A stretch of 64,000 nucleotides of DNA, taken from Nageia nagi (Eukaryota; Pinophyta). Position numbers and translations under genes: made by a program. The notes beneath the pieces are model-generated. The model ran no database searches, was not told the DNA's origin, and was given only the letters and a program-made list of their open reading frames with translations. Of the stretch, positions 46,266 to 59,469 are shown piece by piece. Numbering within the stretch: the first letter of the stretch is position 1; each line of letters begins with the position of its first letter. The stretch covers positions 141,856,001-141,920,000 of the forward strand of contig JBITNC010000001.1 in the NCBI GenBank assembly GCA_050084985.1. The letters run 5' to 3'.

Positions 46266-47773
46266 TTATTCAGTAGTGGTCTCCGTAGAGCCCACTACTC
46301 TAACTAATGTATGCTCGTCCAATCGGTTGTTTCGAAGTATATTCGGAGTAGACTTACTAAGTGCGAAGATTGCCCAAAGTGCCTCCATCTCAGCTTGAGT
46401 GAAATCGTCCTTGAAGTCCAAGGGGACCCGAATCAGCACATCCTTTGCCTTTAGAGCTATGAAGATCGCTTTCCTCTTTTTGTGCATTGTGTAGTCTCCG
46501 TAGAGCTTTCCTTATTGGCTTGATTGCATCGCATTCCTTAGTCTTGCCCTAGTATATTCTGTTGAAGAAGTAATGAAAGTGCTTCCTTTTCCTTCTCTGA
46601 ACCAGACGTTTTTGATAAGGTCTCACTATTGTCTTGGAGATTGCAACAGACATTGTTGAAGCCGGGGGACTTGAATCCAAGAGAGGCTCCGCTTACATAA
46701 CCTTGTTGTTTGTGATAACCAAAGCGGACACCACCTCTTCATCCACCTCCTAGGCCTTGGTGTACTTCGACGAGTTAGATTCACTTAACACAATGATCGA
46801 GGGGGATGTGGACTGGTCAAAGAGAGGTGGAGGGTCAAAGAGAAGGTGAAGGGGATACGTTAATCACCAGATAAGGATGTTGTTGGGGTAGGGAATGCTC
46901 AGGAGAGTATTGGGTGGCAGGGGAGTTTCCGTAGGGACCCACTCCAGAATCTTCGTAGGTCTAGGAAGAGCTTGTTGCAAACAGACCACACTTTGAGCAC
47001 CCCGAAGAATGAAATTGACAAGGATTTTTAGCATCCCTTGGTGAATAGGTGTACAACCCCTTTTCCTACGAATGAAAGAGTCTAATGAGTGGAATACAAA
47101 GTAGAGGGAAATGGTAATCACTAATTTCATATTAGTGCCCTTCAAGAGTGAATAAATCCACCCAAATTTTTGGCTACCACATTCCAAGGATATGACATTG
47201 AAGTCATTGAATATGCAAAATGCCTTCTAATGGGGATGGGCTCCCTGAGGTCCAAGAAGGCTTGGACATCTTTTCCTAAGGACCTGGTGTCTCTATAGTG
47301 CTTAACCTCGACATTTTCTATCCCTGTAGCCTCCATAATCAGTTAAGAACAAATAACAAACAAGCATCCATCAACCTCAACTTTCTCTGCACCCCATGTC
47401 TCAACCACTTGGCATAACCAATCAGGGTTGTGCCTTCAAGCGCATCCACAAAGCCTCGGATGCCACCTTCACACATAATTGCCCAAACAACGAGGTCTTT
47501 CTGTAGTTTCACTCCATCCATTGGTTCAAGCCTTTTCTAGCCTATCATATTGCATTTAATTGATAGAAGCAAACACCACAACCATCCTACTATCTTCGTA
47601 ATAATGCATTGCATACCATCAATAGTATCAATCTCAGGCGTCCATGGGTGAAAATAATCAACGGGTTCCCATCGCTCGATCTGTGACCTTTCTACAATGA
47701 CACCATGAGAAAAGACTTCCCACACATCCCACTCCTTGTCGGCTTTCTTATATCCCATTCTCATGTTAAACAT
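46266..47773 (-). pseudogene. Orphan coding remnant, unidentified
   Basis: Reading leftward from ATG at 47773, five open segments in different frames follow one another with small gaps and read like one protein of about 480 residues. They are WDVWEVFSHGVIVERSQIER with PEIDTIDGMQCIITKIVG; LQKDLVVWAIMCEGGIRGFV; VKHYRDTRSLGKDVQAFLDL with RRHFAYSMTSMSYPWNV; ILEWVPTETPLPPNTLLSIP; and FTQAEMEALWAIFALSKSTP. The composition is protein-like throughout. I know no family with these motifs. It is probably an accessory or gag-like gene of a transposable element, given the setting, but no LTRs or TIRs are found around it. Confidence 0.45.
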
Positions 47774-49926
47774 CTATCAGCCCATCCTCCCTACCTTTAG
47801 TGTCCTGATCTATATCGTTCTTGTGTAATATTGAAATTTTTTCTAGTATCATAAAAATTAGAAGTTCGATGGGTACCAACTAAATACAAAAGATTAAATT
47901 GAATGTATTTATGTCTAATGAAAATGTTATTAAGAAGGACAAGATACAAGGTAATCATATTAATGCAATGATATATAAGCAACAAAGCATAGAAAAAGTA
48001 ATTATCTTGCCACCACACAATCAACATAACCTTTTGATGACACATAAAATGATAATTTACATTTTAATAACAATTTATTAGTTGTATGAGGTTAACTAAG
48101 AGTTAAATTAATATTTGTTAGCATGCAAGAATTATATAAGATATTTATATTAAAGATCTTTTAAAATAAGAATTATGTTATGCAAAATACCTTCCATTAT
48201 TAAAATAATTTTTTTACGTTTATATCAATCATGGTAGTTTAAATATGACAAACAAGTAAATAGTATGTAAATAAATTACTTCGCTTCAAATATGATCTTC
48301 TTCATATGTCCTTTTGAGTTTTTTTTTTTAATTATAAGTAAATAGTATATAACTTGTGCTAGTTTTATGTAGTCATTGTAACTTATGCTTGTTTTATATA
48401 ATCCTTATAATTTGGATTCATTTTATATAATTAAATATTTTTTACTTAATAATTCATACCTTGAAAGTTGATTATCATTATTTGTTTTTACCAGTTATAC
48501 CATTGAGTGGATTCGTGCAATACTCTTCTTTAGGTAGATGAATGAAAACTATTGGCATGATATGCTTTTGATAAAATGTTTATATGATTAAATATTTATT
48601 AATTATTATTTTTAAATTCTTAAAATTGTATTTTACTTTCAATTCATGTAACAAATGCTTATCATGTGTAAGTATATTGTGTGGCTTTTCAAGATTCTTT
48701 TGATGGCTGAATTAGAAAAGCATCTCCCTTAACCTGCAAAACAAGGTTTTATCTTAATTTATTTTTGTTTTAGTTTAATAATTTAGTAAGAAAATTAATC
48801 TCTAGATAAAAAAATAGTCTTTACGAATATCTTCTTGTTGGTTGTAGAATTCATAAGTTATGATTTTTTACTTTGGTAAAAAAAAACCTTGTAGGGGTCG
48901 CTTTTAGCTTTGTTGTGATTAGAAGGTATTGATTCTATCAAAGTCACCTATGCCTTGTAGATATCCTCAACCACACTTGCATTTTTCAATAAGGCACTAC
49001 ATAACTTGGTCAAAATAAGGGTTTGGATCCAAGTTTTATTTCCTCCAAAATTGTAACAACTTATCTTTTTCCATTACACAACTGAAAACCCTTAATACAA
49101 CCCAATACCTTAACCAAAAGATTTGATGCATCTTGAATCTTTCTTGAAAAGGATAAAATGACAATGAGTCCAAATCTGTCATGCAAGCACTTTAACACCT
49201 CATTGGTGTGTTGAGAAAATAATGTGTCTTGTTTCTTATTATAGAAAGCTTATGCTCTATGAATCGTTGTTAGGAAAACACTACAAACTAAATTACAAAG
49301 CTTCAAAACAACACCATCAAAGCTTTGAGAATCCTCCATGGGGAAGAACATGCTTTAGGCACCTCCAACACGCATGGATGTTGAGTTTCAGATAGGATCT
49401 CAACCCACATCAAAAAACCTAAGCTCAAACGTGCCCCACCTAGTCCATCAATACCTTAATCCCTTAACACAACACGAAACTAGGGCTTAAATATACAATC
49501 ACCCCTATTATTTACCCTAAAAATAAGGTAAATCCTTCATGTAGTTGTGGAGAAGAAGTCAACATAAACATCAAACACATTACATCACGATTCTTTCACT
49601 TTAGAAAAGTACACAACATTGGATCCCCATAGGCATGTTAAGTGAACAAGTGTCCTCGTTTGCATCCTAACAATGCAACAACAATTTGACTCACCATTAC
49701 AAACCTCCATGGTCCTCCATTGCTCCTCCTCTCCCCAACCTTGGCATCATAAAAAATCCATGAACTAAGGGATTTCGAAAATATTACATCCCAACGGATT
49801 TTGTTGGCTTGCAATTAAGTGGTTTCCCTTATTTAGGGTTGCATAGGTTGAGTGCTTATAAGCCCAAACTCTACTTTCTTGTTGAATAGATAATTCTTGG
49901 GACAGTTTCGTGTTTGCTCTCACCAG
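47774..49926. other. Unidentified AT-rich sequence
   Basis: No gene or repeat of known type. 47.8-48.9 kb is strongly AT-rich, and 48.9-49.8 kb is less so, with a few C-rich stretches. No open frame of note. Confidence 0.4.
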
Positions 49927-50157
49927 TTGAGAGTCGAGTTAGATCATCACTTGGATCGAGATGCATAGATTTGTCACCTCTGCTCCCTTGAGATTGAATC
50001 GGAGGACCATTTCATTTTTCGGTGCTTAGTTTACTACGAGATTCGTGGTTGATACCATTGCCTCTTTCGAGACTCTCACATATCTCTATATACTTTCTTT
50101 CAGCACCCTTACCAGAGATGTTTGGCCCTCTTCCTGCGGGAATCTCTCCTCCTACGA
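49927..50157 (+). pseudogene. LINE-like reverse transcriptase C-terminal fragment (zinc knuckle)
   Basis: One frame with two stops reads ICHLCSLEIESEDHFIFRC, a C-x2-C...H...C knuckle as found at the C terminus of plant LINE reverse transcriptases, followed by YYEIRG, YHCLFRDS and HPYQRCLALFLRESL. The rest of the LINE is not recognised on either side, and no poly-A tail with a target duplication was found. It is a short fossil. Confidence 0.55.
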
Positions 50158-50559
50158 TAGTGTATCCTTGCACACACCCAACAGTTGCTAGTGAATTATC
50201 GTATAACCTCCTACTTTTGAGCTTCCATACCAGATGGGATCCACAAATGCTCGTGAGATAAGTCCCCTCTTCCTTTACGACATATTAGGAGGCGCCTTCT
50301 CACTTCATAGGCACAATTAAGGGATCACCATATTACCTCATTCTTCCCTCCCACCAGCAGAGCGTCAAGTGAAACCTCCTCGGGCATGAATGATCTTTCC
50401 TCAGTGGAGAGTGCACCCCCGACCCCACTCCCCCAGGTAGATCAAAGATGATACTTCTTGACCATTTTGCCTTTTTTTAGGGTTGTACTTATGTTTCTTT
50501 TCTTATTAGCTCATTGGGCTTACTATGGGCTTGATTGACTCATCTCTCATGATTGTATT

Positions 50560-50609
50560 TGTCAATCCCATTGACCGCTTTTGGCCATCTGTGGACATTA
50601 ATATATTTC
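50560..50609 (-). repeat. Dispersed repeat, copy 2 (inverted partner at 774-823)
   Basis: Reverse complement matches 774-823 at about 85 percent over 50 bp. On the minus strand both copies encode or overlap a QKRSMGL-like peptide, so the family may derive from coding sequence. Confidence 0.6.
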
Positions 50610-53600
50610 TATTTCTATGGCATGGCTTCTTGTGGCCTTCCAAAATTGCATCTTTCACTTCCAACATGGCATTTCCCATATATCTGTAAATGTTTTCCCC
50701 CAATAGGCCTAAAACACCCACATTGGAGAATACCAAGTTGTTTGTGTCTCATCAAATGCATCTTCTCGCTCAACAATCAACACAACCATCACAAACTAGT
50801 TCCATAAGATCTTTTGTTTGATCATCGCCCACGATTGTGCCTCTAAAAATCATCCATTACTATTGTCATCATATGTTGATAGGGTTTCTACAAGTCATTA
50901 GGGTTCTTGTAGGGGCCACATGTTCTCTATAGGCAACTCAATTGCAACATATTAAGAGTTTTACCTATTCTTCCATAGATAGGTCTTTTAACATCATTTT
51001 AAAACCCTTGGTTTGTAGGACCTATTAAAGTTTTTCCAAAAGTAAATACGTATCAATTAAATATTTGTATGATTGTTTCTCATATAATTAAGTTGTATAA
51101 TAAAATCACCAAGATTGTTTTGGTTATGCTATATTTTTTCGTTTGTCTTAAAAGGAGAGGACTTGAAAACAGAAAGCAACAATATATGAAAATAGATTTA
51201 TATCCTTCAAATTTAAATAACACATACAACCTTGACAAAACAAGTTATCTATTCTTGAGCATGAATATATGTTTGCCTTCATACTCAAAGTTCCAAAGCA
51301 AGAAAATTGAAGGGTACATGAAATTACTAGTATTATATGAAGGAAGATTGAAAATCCATTAAACATGTTGAGTCACACGGAATGGTTGTACATTTGTGAA
51401 CAACATTTATGTAAGTTCTTCAAGGGATATGTATTCTTCCAATCCCACACACTACATATCTATTGAAACAACATATTTTGTTACAGTGGTTTTGGGTATT
51501 TTTACAACTTCCTTTCAAATGGGTTGGTATGGGAAGGGTTGTCTAGTCCTATCACAATTATGTTCTTCCATCTTTTTAGGAAGAGAAAAAACATTGCTAA
51601 AACTCTTCAACCGCAAACAAGCATCTTAACATTGTTGTCATCAAACTTTGGACCAACAAAAGGCACCAATGTCGGGGAACCCAAGTCCTTCATGCTATAA
51701 ACCATAACACCATCACCAGAAGTTCTGTCACAAGTTGGAACAATAAAGAAATCTTTTCCAAAATTAGTTTCATTTATCTTCTAGTGATAAATCTTGGATT
51801 TCGCTTCTTTACAATCCTCTAGGATCTGGTGCAAGATTCCAACCCTTCCATGTTAATATGATTGTAGCAATCACTATCGAAATCATATAAGTTTTTCCAT
51901 TACTTCACAACTCCCCTAATGTGGGTGGACAATTATCAAGTAAAGGGGTTATTAATTACATAAATCAACCAAAACAAATTAGTTTCATTTAATTATCTAG
52001 GATAGTGAAATAAGTGGGTTCAAACTATGTAACTTCTTCAAATGCTTTATTAGAGCTTTGATTAATAGAAACAAAACCTCTTTATCCTAATATTTCAAGT
52101 CTTTTCATAGGAAAGTTTTCTATTGATCACCACCAAATGCTAGGAAAGTAGTATTTTAAGCCTTTATGATAATTAAACACATTTACTTGTGGTAAGATTT
52201 ATAAATATTTTCTTTGTTTTGTTGGAGGTTAAGCTAGACTTAGTATTGCCATTGCATTTGTTTAGCACATTAGTATTTATAAATATATGGGCCACATATG
52301 GTTGACTTATATGTGGGATTTAAATGTACACATAGGTAGGTGAACCTGAACATTAAAATAAAAACATCTTGCTATTTAATCAATGTGTGGGATATTTCAT
52401 ATGGATTAGTAGATCTTGCGCGTCTATTTAATGGATGCTTCTACTTCATTATAAGCATGTTGGTGATTAATTGTCCAATGGGGTGCCTCATTCGAGTGTG
52501 ATATTATTATGAAGATACCCTTTTAGGGCTTAATTATTTTCCCATATCTTTGTGTGTTATTTTTTGTGTGTATTTATTTCTCTTCAATTATTGCTTTTTG
52601 TGCATATCTCATGATGTTCAATTCTTTAGCAACATTTGAATAATTTTGCATGCTAAGCCTTAAAGAATGGTTGTTTTCATTCCAATTTACTCCTTAATTT
52701 ATGTTTACTTCAATTTCTCTTTCCAATTTCATCTTCACTTTCACCTAACTAGTGTCAAGTCTATCAATGAAAATGAGGCCTTTATTTATAATTTTTATTT
52801 TTACCTTATTTATGTATTATTATGCCTAAATAATATGGGCACAATATGAGGTAGACACTAATGTAGGAATAAAAAAGGATACAATAGGCACAATTATTAT
52901 AATTATAAAATATTAAATTAATAAAGATTAATAATTATCTTTTTATTGGCTAATAAGAGACATGATCATATCAAGGCACTTATTTGATATGCATAATTCC
53001 TAATCATAATTAAAATATTCAAAGCTCTTAATAGTAACATCATCATTACATTTCAACATCGTCTATGATATCACCATAGAGTGTCGACATAATCAATGGA
53101 AGGTTTCTTTGGGATTTGAATTTTAGTGTATGTGCAAACACCCTAATTACCTAGCCAATCAATGAAGGTTTCATTGCCATAAGTGTTAATAATTGTAGAC
53201 TAATACTAATTCATTCAAAATTTAGTAGTTTTCAATTATTTTTGTGTCGTTCCAAAGTTAGATTCAATTCATAAAGATGTCAATCTTTGTTTTAGAAAGG
53301 TGTTATTATCAAGATTTTATGCAGTGGTGCACGGATCCTAAAAGGATTTTCACAATAATGAAGTGTAGTTTGTTTCATTAGCCTAGGATAGTCTTAGATT
53401 TTAGAAGATTTTCATTTTTCAATTAAAAAAAAAGAACATGAGAAAATGTTTCTTTAACATTTGGTGAAAGTATTTTTGGTTTTTTCTTATCCATGTCATT
53501 CCAATGGAGTAGGATAAAATACCACAAAGATTTAAGATTCTTTGAATGATCATGAGATGAAATTTTAGAAGTAAATTCCTCTTCAAATAATGATTCTTGT

Positions 53601-54185
53601 GAAAGATAAGTGAAGGCATGTTCTCTTGTGCTTTATCTTTGCAATTAATTTGACCTTATTAGTATGTGATGAGTTAATTATATTTGGTTATTATGCTATG
53701 ATAATTCATGATTATTCTTATCCCTTTGGTATTTGGGGAAATGAGTAGTAATACTATTTGATTATCCTAATCTATTGGGTTCTTTGAGTGATAAGTACTT
53801 GATTCTCATCCCTTTTGTACTTTGGGCAATAATTACTACCCTTTGATGATTCTCATATTTGATTCTTACATCATGCTTATTAAAGATGATTCTTATCATT
53901 TATCCTTTGATGATTTACGATATGTGGAGCTAAATATGATTATCCTATAAAATGTTTATAGTTTCTTTCTCTTTTCCTTTTCAGATCTCTTTGGTTTTGT
54001 ATTGGTCTCCATTCATTGATGTTCATAGCCAACCAAGCCAAAAAGGGGGTAGGAGAGTACGACAAGAATGTGAAACCGCATGCTACTGCCATGATGATAA
54101 TTCGAGCAAGCAGTACTTTTGATTTTACATTCTACATTTGGATTATGTGGATGATTTCGTCACCACGTATCTAAAGAAGGGCATG

Positions 54186-54260
54186 TGTAGATACCTAAAT
54201 ATGATTTTTTATTTATTTAAAACTATATTTTATGTATCCAAGTGAAATATTATTTTTTGG
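54186..54260 (+). repeat. LTR start-like fragment
   Basis: TGTAGATACCTAAATATG resembles the reading-direction start of element F's LTR (TGTAGACACCTAAAATTAAT) but in the opposite orientation. It follows a purine-rich AAGAAGGGCATG. It may be the edge of a related, otherwise lost element. No partner found. Confidence 0.35.
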
Positions 54261-55115
54261 AAATGATCGCAACCCTTTTTCCATTGATCTTAAAAAATGA
54301 GTGGGGGTTGAAAGATTCCCTCAATTTTTACATCAATGATGGGTCTAAAATTGGAAACATTTTATTTTCCGATAAGTCATCATTTGAACCAAGAGTTGAA
54401 ATTTGAAATTTTTTTATTGCCAAAAATTTACATTCTCCTCTATTAAGATATTTCTAGTTGGAGGACTCCTTGGAAGAAAATAAAAATAAGGCTTATAAAC
54501 CCAAAAGAACCCAAGCCCATAAGAGAGCTAGGAACAAAGAACCCTTTTGATGCATACCTTCCTCCTCTTGGAGATCTCTAAAAATAAATCCATAATTGAA
54601 ACAAGGGGAAAAAATATTCTAAATTGGTATCTTCTATAGAACTCGTAGTCTTAGCAATTTTATCAAATCCATCAAGTTCCAAAATATTTGCAATCAGGCC
54701 TAAATTTATTTATTTTAAGTTCAAACCATTGCTTGATTTTCCACACTCATTGGGTGAACCAGATGAGTCAACAAAAACTAACATATCCTCCTCCATCTAG
54801 GGGTCTCTGAAATAACCTAATATTTGAACCACGAGCTAGAATATTTGAAGAGAGCCACATCCTTGCCTTGTCTAAAAGGACCTTGAAAAAGATAAATAGT
54901 TCTTCCACATAGGACCTACACTTGAAAAGCACAAATATCATGCCCAAATGGTTCATAAGGTCTCCTTATCCTTATGTGTTCTAACCCCACACATGTGAAA
55001 AAGAAAATAATAGAGAATAGATCTTTTTTTCCAACTATGACCTAAGCAAGAGTGAAATTCAAAATATTTACGATGTGGATCTACTTCATATATACCCAAA
55101 TCCAAAGAGCCCAAC

Positions 55116-55832
55116 TATAGACAAGAAATTATGGTTAAAATGAAGAAACACAACAATTATAATGTCTATTAAAAAAGGAGGTGAAACACTAATTCAATAT
55201 TACTATGATTAATATATGAAAATATCGCACCTGATATGATGGATAAGTGATGTACAATCCTCAATGTATGGCATTGATATGTGGAGGATCGAAATGGATT
55301 TGAGATGAAGCTTCAAGGATATTTGATTGCTTTATGCTCGTCATCCTTAAGATTTAATGCACTGGATCATGAAGAGTCATGACGCAGATGCCATAATTAC
55401 AGTAGTCCTATTTTATGGCATGGATGCTACAAAACATGCAAAATTAAGATGTACAAAAGAGATAGCAAGTAACGAAAGCTCAGAGCATCATAAAGTATCA
55501 CATAGGTGGAATCAAGAGATACCATAAGTGATGAAATGGGACAACCACCTATCAGAGAGATTTGATAGGGATGCCAACCTCCAACTCTTTCATTTATAAT
55601 CTGCAAGAACATAGAGAGGAGTGAAAGCCAACTTATATCAATAATATAATCATTGTAATATTCAAGATACTTGTAAATGTAAATCATGGTTAATAATACT
55701 TCATTGGTTCTAACACGATATTATCTTGTAATAACATCATTATCTTGACTTTTATGATATTGATTTTATTTCTTAAATATGTCTAAAATAAGATTTATTA
55801 AATAATTAATAAATCAATTTTAGGCATCTACA
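55116..55832 (-). repeat. 3' LTR of element F
   Basis: Left copy. The outer end reads TATAGA on the plus strand instead of TGTAGA, so the terminal CA of the element is mutated to TA, as in element A. Confidence 0.92.
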
Positions 55833-55846
55833 TTTTCCCTCTCTTT
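55833..55846 (-). other. Element F polypurine tract
   Basis: On the minus strand AAAGAGAGGGAAAA abuts the 3' LTR. This sets the element's orientation. Confidence 0.8.
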
Positions 55847-57630
55847 AGATACCGAATGAAAAAGCATTTTGAAATTGCATAATCCAAAGAAGCATAAAGA
55901 AGTAGAAAAATCTTCAATAGTGAAGTGTATTTACCTAAAATTCAGATGACAACTACTAAGTTGATGAAGCCACCATCAAAGCAGTCCCATGAAGTGATCG
56001 CTATGCTGAATATAATATCTCATTTCCCCCCTTTTGTCTTTGATTTGCCCTAGTATATCATGCAGGGGAATTAAGGCAAAAACACATCTTTCAGGTGGAG
56101 ATCACATGCTCTAAGATGATCTGTAAGAATAAAAGAGATAATATTTGGATATATTACATCTATTAAAAAGAATAGTCAATATAAGACCAAGGATGAAATC
56201 AATATAATATACACATCACAAACTATCGCCATTATGACTAATAGCCTTTATGAAGAAATCGCCAAACAAAGGGGTCGAGGCATGCCTCAAGCTTGAAATA
56301 GTTATTACGATCATATGAGATTATAACCTGTAATTTTGAGAAAACATTCATGCTCGTGGGGTTACCATGGCTTGTATTTGTAAAGTCGTTAGTAGAATAT
56401 GAATTGCATTTGAAAGACAATCATGAAGAAATCAGATGCTATGTAAATATAAAATGCCAGATATTCAGAGTATTTAGTGACCTAATAAAATATCAAATTT
56501 TGCAATAAATTCATCAACTTGCACTATGTGAACACCTTAACCTCATATGTAGCACGACATTAACATTTTCATATTCTTAAAATTTCTAGATTGAATCTTC
56601 AGCAATTTGGTTGATAAAAAGTTGAACTCATTTTCATAATTAATCATGAAAAGTCATATTTGCATATCAAATATTTTCATAAAATAAAACAATATGCAAC
56701 ATAAAAGCAATTTGATACAAAATTTTTGGCATGGACACCCTGCATTAATGATGTAGGGCATGAACGTTGGGCGTTTCGTAGAATTATTTTTTCAAAAAGG
56801 ACGACCCATGATCATCTAACATAATTCTAAAGCAAGGGAAATGTTAAAATCGCAAATTGCATGCATAAAATCTGAACATTTTTGAGAAGATGGTAAAGAA
56901 GAAAAAGATAAATTTTATTTATCATTTGCATCTTCGGCTGTTCGTGTGTCATCGGAGGAGGTTGTTTGACCGGTTAGCTCGTAGGGGGGTCACATTATAG
57001 AGTTGCTGTAGACTTTTCCCGTTGACCATATGGTAGGTTCCAAATTTATTCTTTTTTTCGTTATCGTTTTGTTTATTTATATTACGTTTTGGGAAGCCCT
57101 AGGGTTTTTTATTTACTCCACTATTGAAATACCAACCATCTTTGTTTGTTTACTATGGAATTTAAAGGAGAAGTATTGGTTTAATGAGCTACGATTTATT
57201 CAGTTTTAATTTTATTGCCCCTAGTTTATATAATTCATCTCTCATGGCGTCTGTGACTAAGTTTCGTATATTTCAATGTGAAGGATGGGGGGATTTTAAT
57301 ATTTCATTTTTTTTGGTTTTCTTTCATTTAATGTCGTTGTGGTTTAGTTGGATTTGAAACTCATTATTTTATGCTTAAGGGGATTTACAAATTTTGTGTA
57401 TATTTATTGGTAATGTTGTCTTTATCTATGATTTTTGCAATAAAATATATTTTGTATATCCACATTTTTGGTTTTACAGTTGTGACTAAATAAGTTTGAT
57501 TTTCTTGTAGGCCTAGAAACATATGATCAAAGGAAGCCCCATGAAATTAGACACCTTGGAGAAAGTACACACTTGGGTGGGATCAAACAATGAAAATTCC
57601 ATGCTAAATAGCATTGATATTTATGATTGG
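55847..57630. other. Element F internal, non-coding as far as seen
   Basis: AT-rich, no retroviral motif on the minus strand. On the plus strand, upstream of the PMD region, there are an intron-like T-rich tract with TTTTCTTGTAG at about 57500-57511 and a possible leader around 56.9-57.2 kb. This would suit a plant gene captured with its introns, but that is inference. Confidence 0.4.
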
Positions 57631-58960
57631 TATTGGCGGGGCATATCGAAATTGATTTCCCATTGTTGATTGCATTGATAGAGCATTGGGAGCCAGACTC
57701 TAACACGCTTAATCTCCCCTAGGTGAGATGACTATTACCCTAGTCAATATTTATCATATTTGACATGTTCTTATTTGAAGTCGGCTAGTGGGGCATGCAT
57801 CCATTAATGGTGACCAATAGCTGGATGGCCTCACATTTTGGTTGATAGGTCAACATGACTACAATTAGGAGAAAAGGATGAACTTTCTTCATATGGCTTG
57901 TTAGTTTATTCTTAGCAATAGGAACCTTCACCTGCTAGTAGCTTCCATCATTACAACATTCTTGTGTTCAAACAAGAACAATTCTATCTTCCCTCTCAGC
58001 TTTATGTGGATAATACGAGAGATCTATGCCCGAGGGATCACATTTTCTTGGGTTCCATGCATTCTTTCCCAACTTTATTAGGATTTGCACCACATTGTCA
58101 TTATGGGAAAATCCAATGTTATCATTGCCTATGCTTCTCTTCTTTTGGTGTGGGCATATGAACATATAGTTGTGTTCAGGCCTATAGGATTGGATCGTAT
58201 GCGATAGTATGAGATAAATCCTACTATGATTTGTTGAACACCAATTTTGGGGTATTACCGAGTGCCTCAATATAGGCCAAGAGGCAAGACGTCGATGCGT
58301 TACAGCTAGAGGACCTTATCTAGGTTGTTTATCAATTTTTTGCATGGGATGAGGATGCTCATCATTTGGCATGGGTAAGGCAACATTGCTTCCTTCAAGA
58401 ACGAAGGAAGGATGTAGAGTTTTACTAGCTTGGGTAAGTACTTCAATTCGGTATTACATAGGATATTCTGATAGTACCTCTTATTACTTGAGAGAGAAGG
58501 TAGACCGGGATGCACTTGAGGGTGCCTTATTTATGCCAACATGGAGGACCACTTGGAAAGAGCCTACTAAAATGGATTTCACTATCAAGGTATCATTTTT
58601 TCTAGGCATTATTGACGTCTATGATGCATGGTGGGCAAGCATTAGAGAAATCCCAATAGGAATTCTAGAGTTCGATGATGATGATTCCATGGAGGTATCT
58701 TCCATAGAGTCCAAAAATGATGACAATGATCCATATGGCATTCATGATGGTATGCCTAAGATGCCACCTCCACCCCCTAGTACTTCAATTGTTGTTTCCC
58801 CTAATGAGGCTACGAGGGGTATCTATTTGATTATTGAGGCTATCCCACTTATTGCCTCTACTTCTCCCGTAGGTACAAAAATCACTCACAAATTTTATCA
58901 ATACTAACAATATTTTATTTTGAATTATATTATATTTTATTTAATTTTGTGTACTAATGT
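57631..58960 (+). pseudogene. Plant mobile domain (PMD)-like gene, antisense within element F
   Basis: Across several stops and frameshifts the plus strand follows the PMD layout. DFPLLIALIEHWEPDSNTLN lies at 57650, then after a one-base shift GEMTITLVNIYHI at 57724. Next come ARGITFSWVPCILSQLY near 58030, LLLVWAYEHIVVFRPIGL near 58150 and YYDLLNTNFGVLPSASI near 58220. Downstream are LQLEDLI, FAWDEDAHHLAWVRQHCFLQ and, from 58428, LLAWVSTSIRYYIGY and ALEGALFMPTWRTTWKE, then an acidic Asp/Ser-rich and Pro-rich tail (58671-58800). PMD proteins (MAIN/MAIL-like in hosts) also travel in transposons. The opposite orientation to gag is the unusual point. Decayed here. Confidence 0.7.
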
Positions 58961-58984
58961 CATTATGGGGTTTTGCAATAAATG

Positions 58985-59421
58985 ATTTAGTTGCTCGAAT
59001 TGCTGCCTTAAAGGTAGAAGTTTCTAGCTTTTAATCTTTGAAGGTTGAATTAGATAGGCTGTGGCCTATGGAGGTCGAGGCTATTTAGCTAAGGATCAGT
59101 GTGATTGAGTTGTAGGAAAAGGTTGCAAAGTTCCTGGCTCATATTTTAGAGCTAGAGAAGGAGAGGAATAAGCTATGGGAGAGACTGGACATGCCTCCTC
59201 TAAATGGGTCTTGGGGTTTTATGAGTAGGTAGGTGCAAGCCCAACAGGACCTAAATGATAAGTTGGTAGCCCTTCGAGAGAAATATGGGAGGGTGGAAGC
59301 CTTATTGGTTGCACATGGGATTAGTACTAATGTTATTTTAGTCTCATCTATATCTATTTCTGGGGACAAAAGTGTAAAGAGGTCTAGGAGGGCAAAGAGT
59401 GGTAGTAGTGGGATGCACTAA
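58985..59421 (+). pseudogene. Coiled-coil C-terminal region following the PMD gene
   Basis: The plus strand reads LVARIAALKVEVSSF, then SLKVELDRLWPMEVEA, EKVAKFLAHILELEKERNKL and QAQQDLNDKLVALREKYGRV, ending SVKRSRRAKSGSSGMH and a stop at 59419-59421. Four or five stops interrupt it. The heptad-like spacing and the basic tail (possible nuclear signal) suggest a coiled-coil extension of the PMD protein, as seen in many transposon-borne PMD proteins, but continuity through 58907-58985 is inferred. Confidence 0.5.
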
Positions 59422-59425
59422 TGAT

Positions 59426-59430
<5 letters not shown>

Positions 59431-59466
<36 letters not shown>
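59431..59466. repeat. (CA)n microsatellite
   Basis: About 18 uninterrupted CA units ten bases after the stop codon of the coiled-coil region. Confidence 0.93.

Positions 59467-59469
<3 letters not shown>

Larger units (their letters stand above)
50158..55110. other. Unidentified sequence
   Basis: Holds the second copy of the dispersed repeat (50560-50609) and a PBS-like word near 51662. It also holds a diverged run of TTGATTCTTATC-like words around 53.7-53.9 kb and an LTR-start-like sequence at 54186. No gene recognised. Confidence 0.4.

Noticed and set aside
51662-51680. GGCACCAATGTCGGGGAAC, similar to an Athila/Tat-style primer binding site
   Set aside because: No LTR pair, gag or TSD could be found around it; similarity to a PBS alone is weak.
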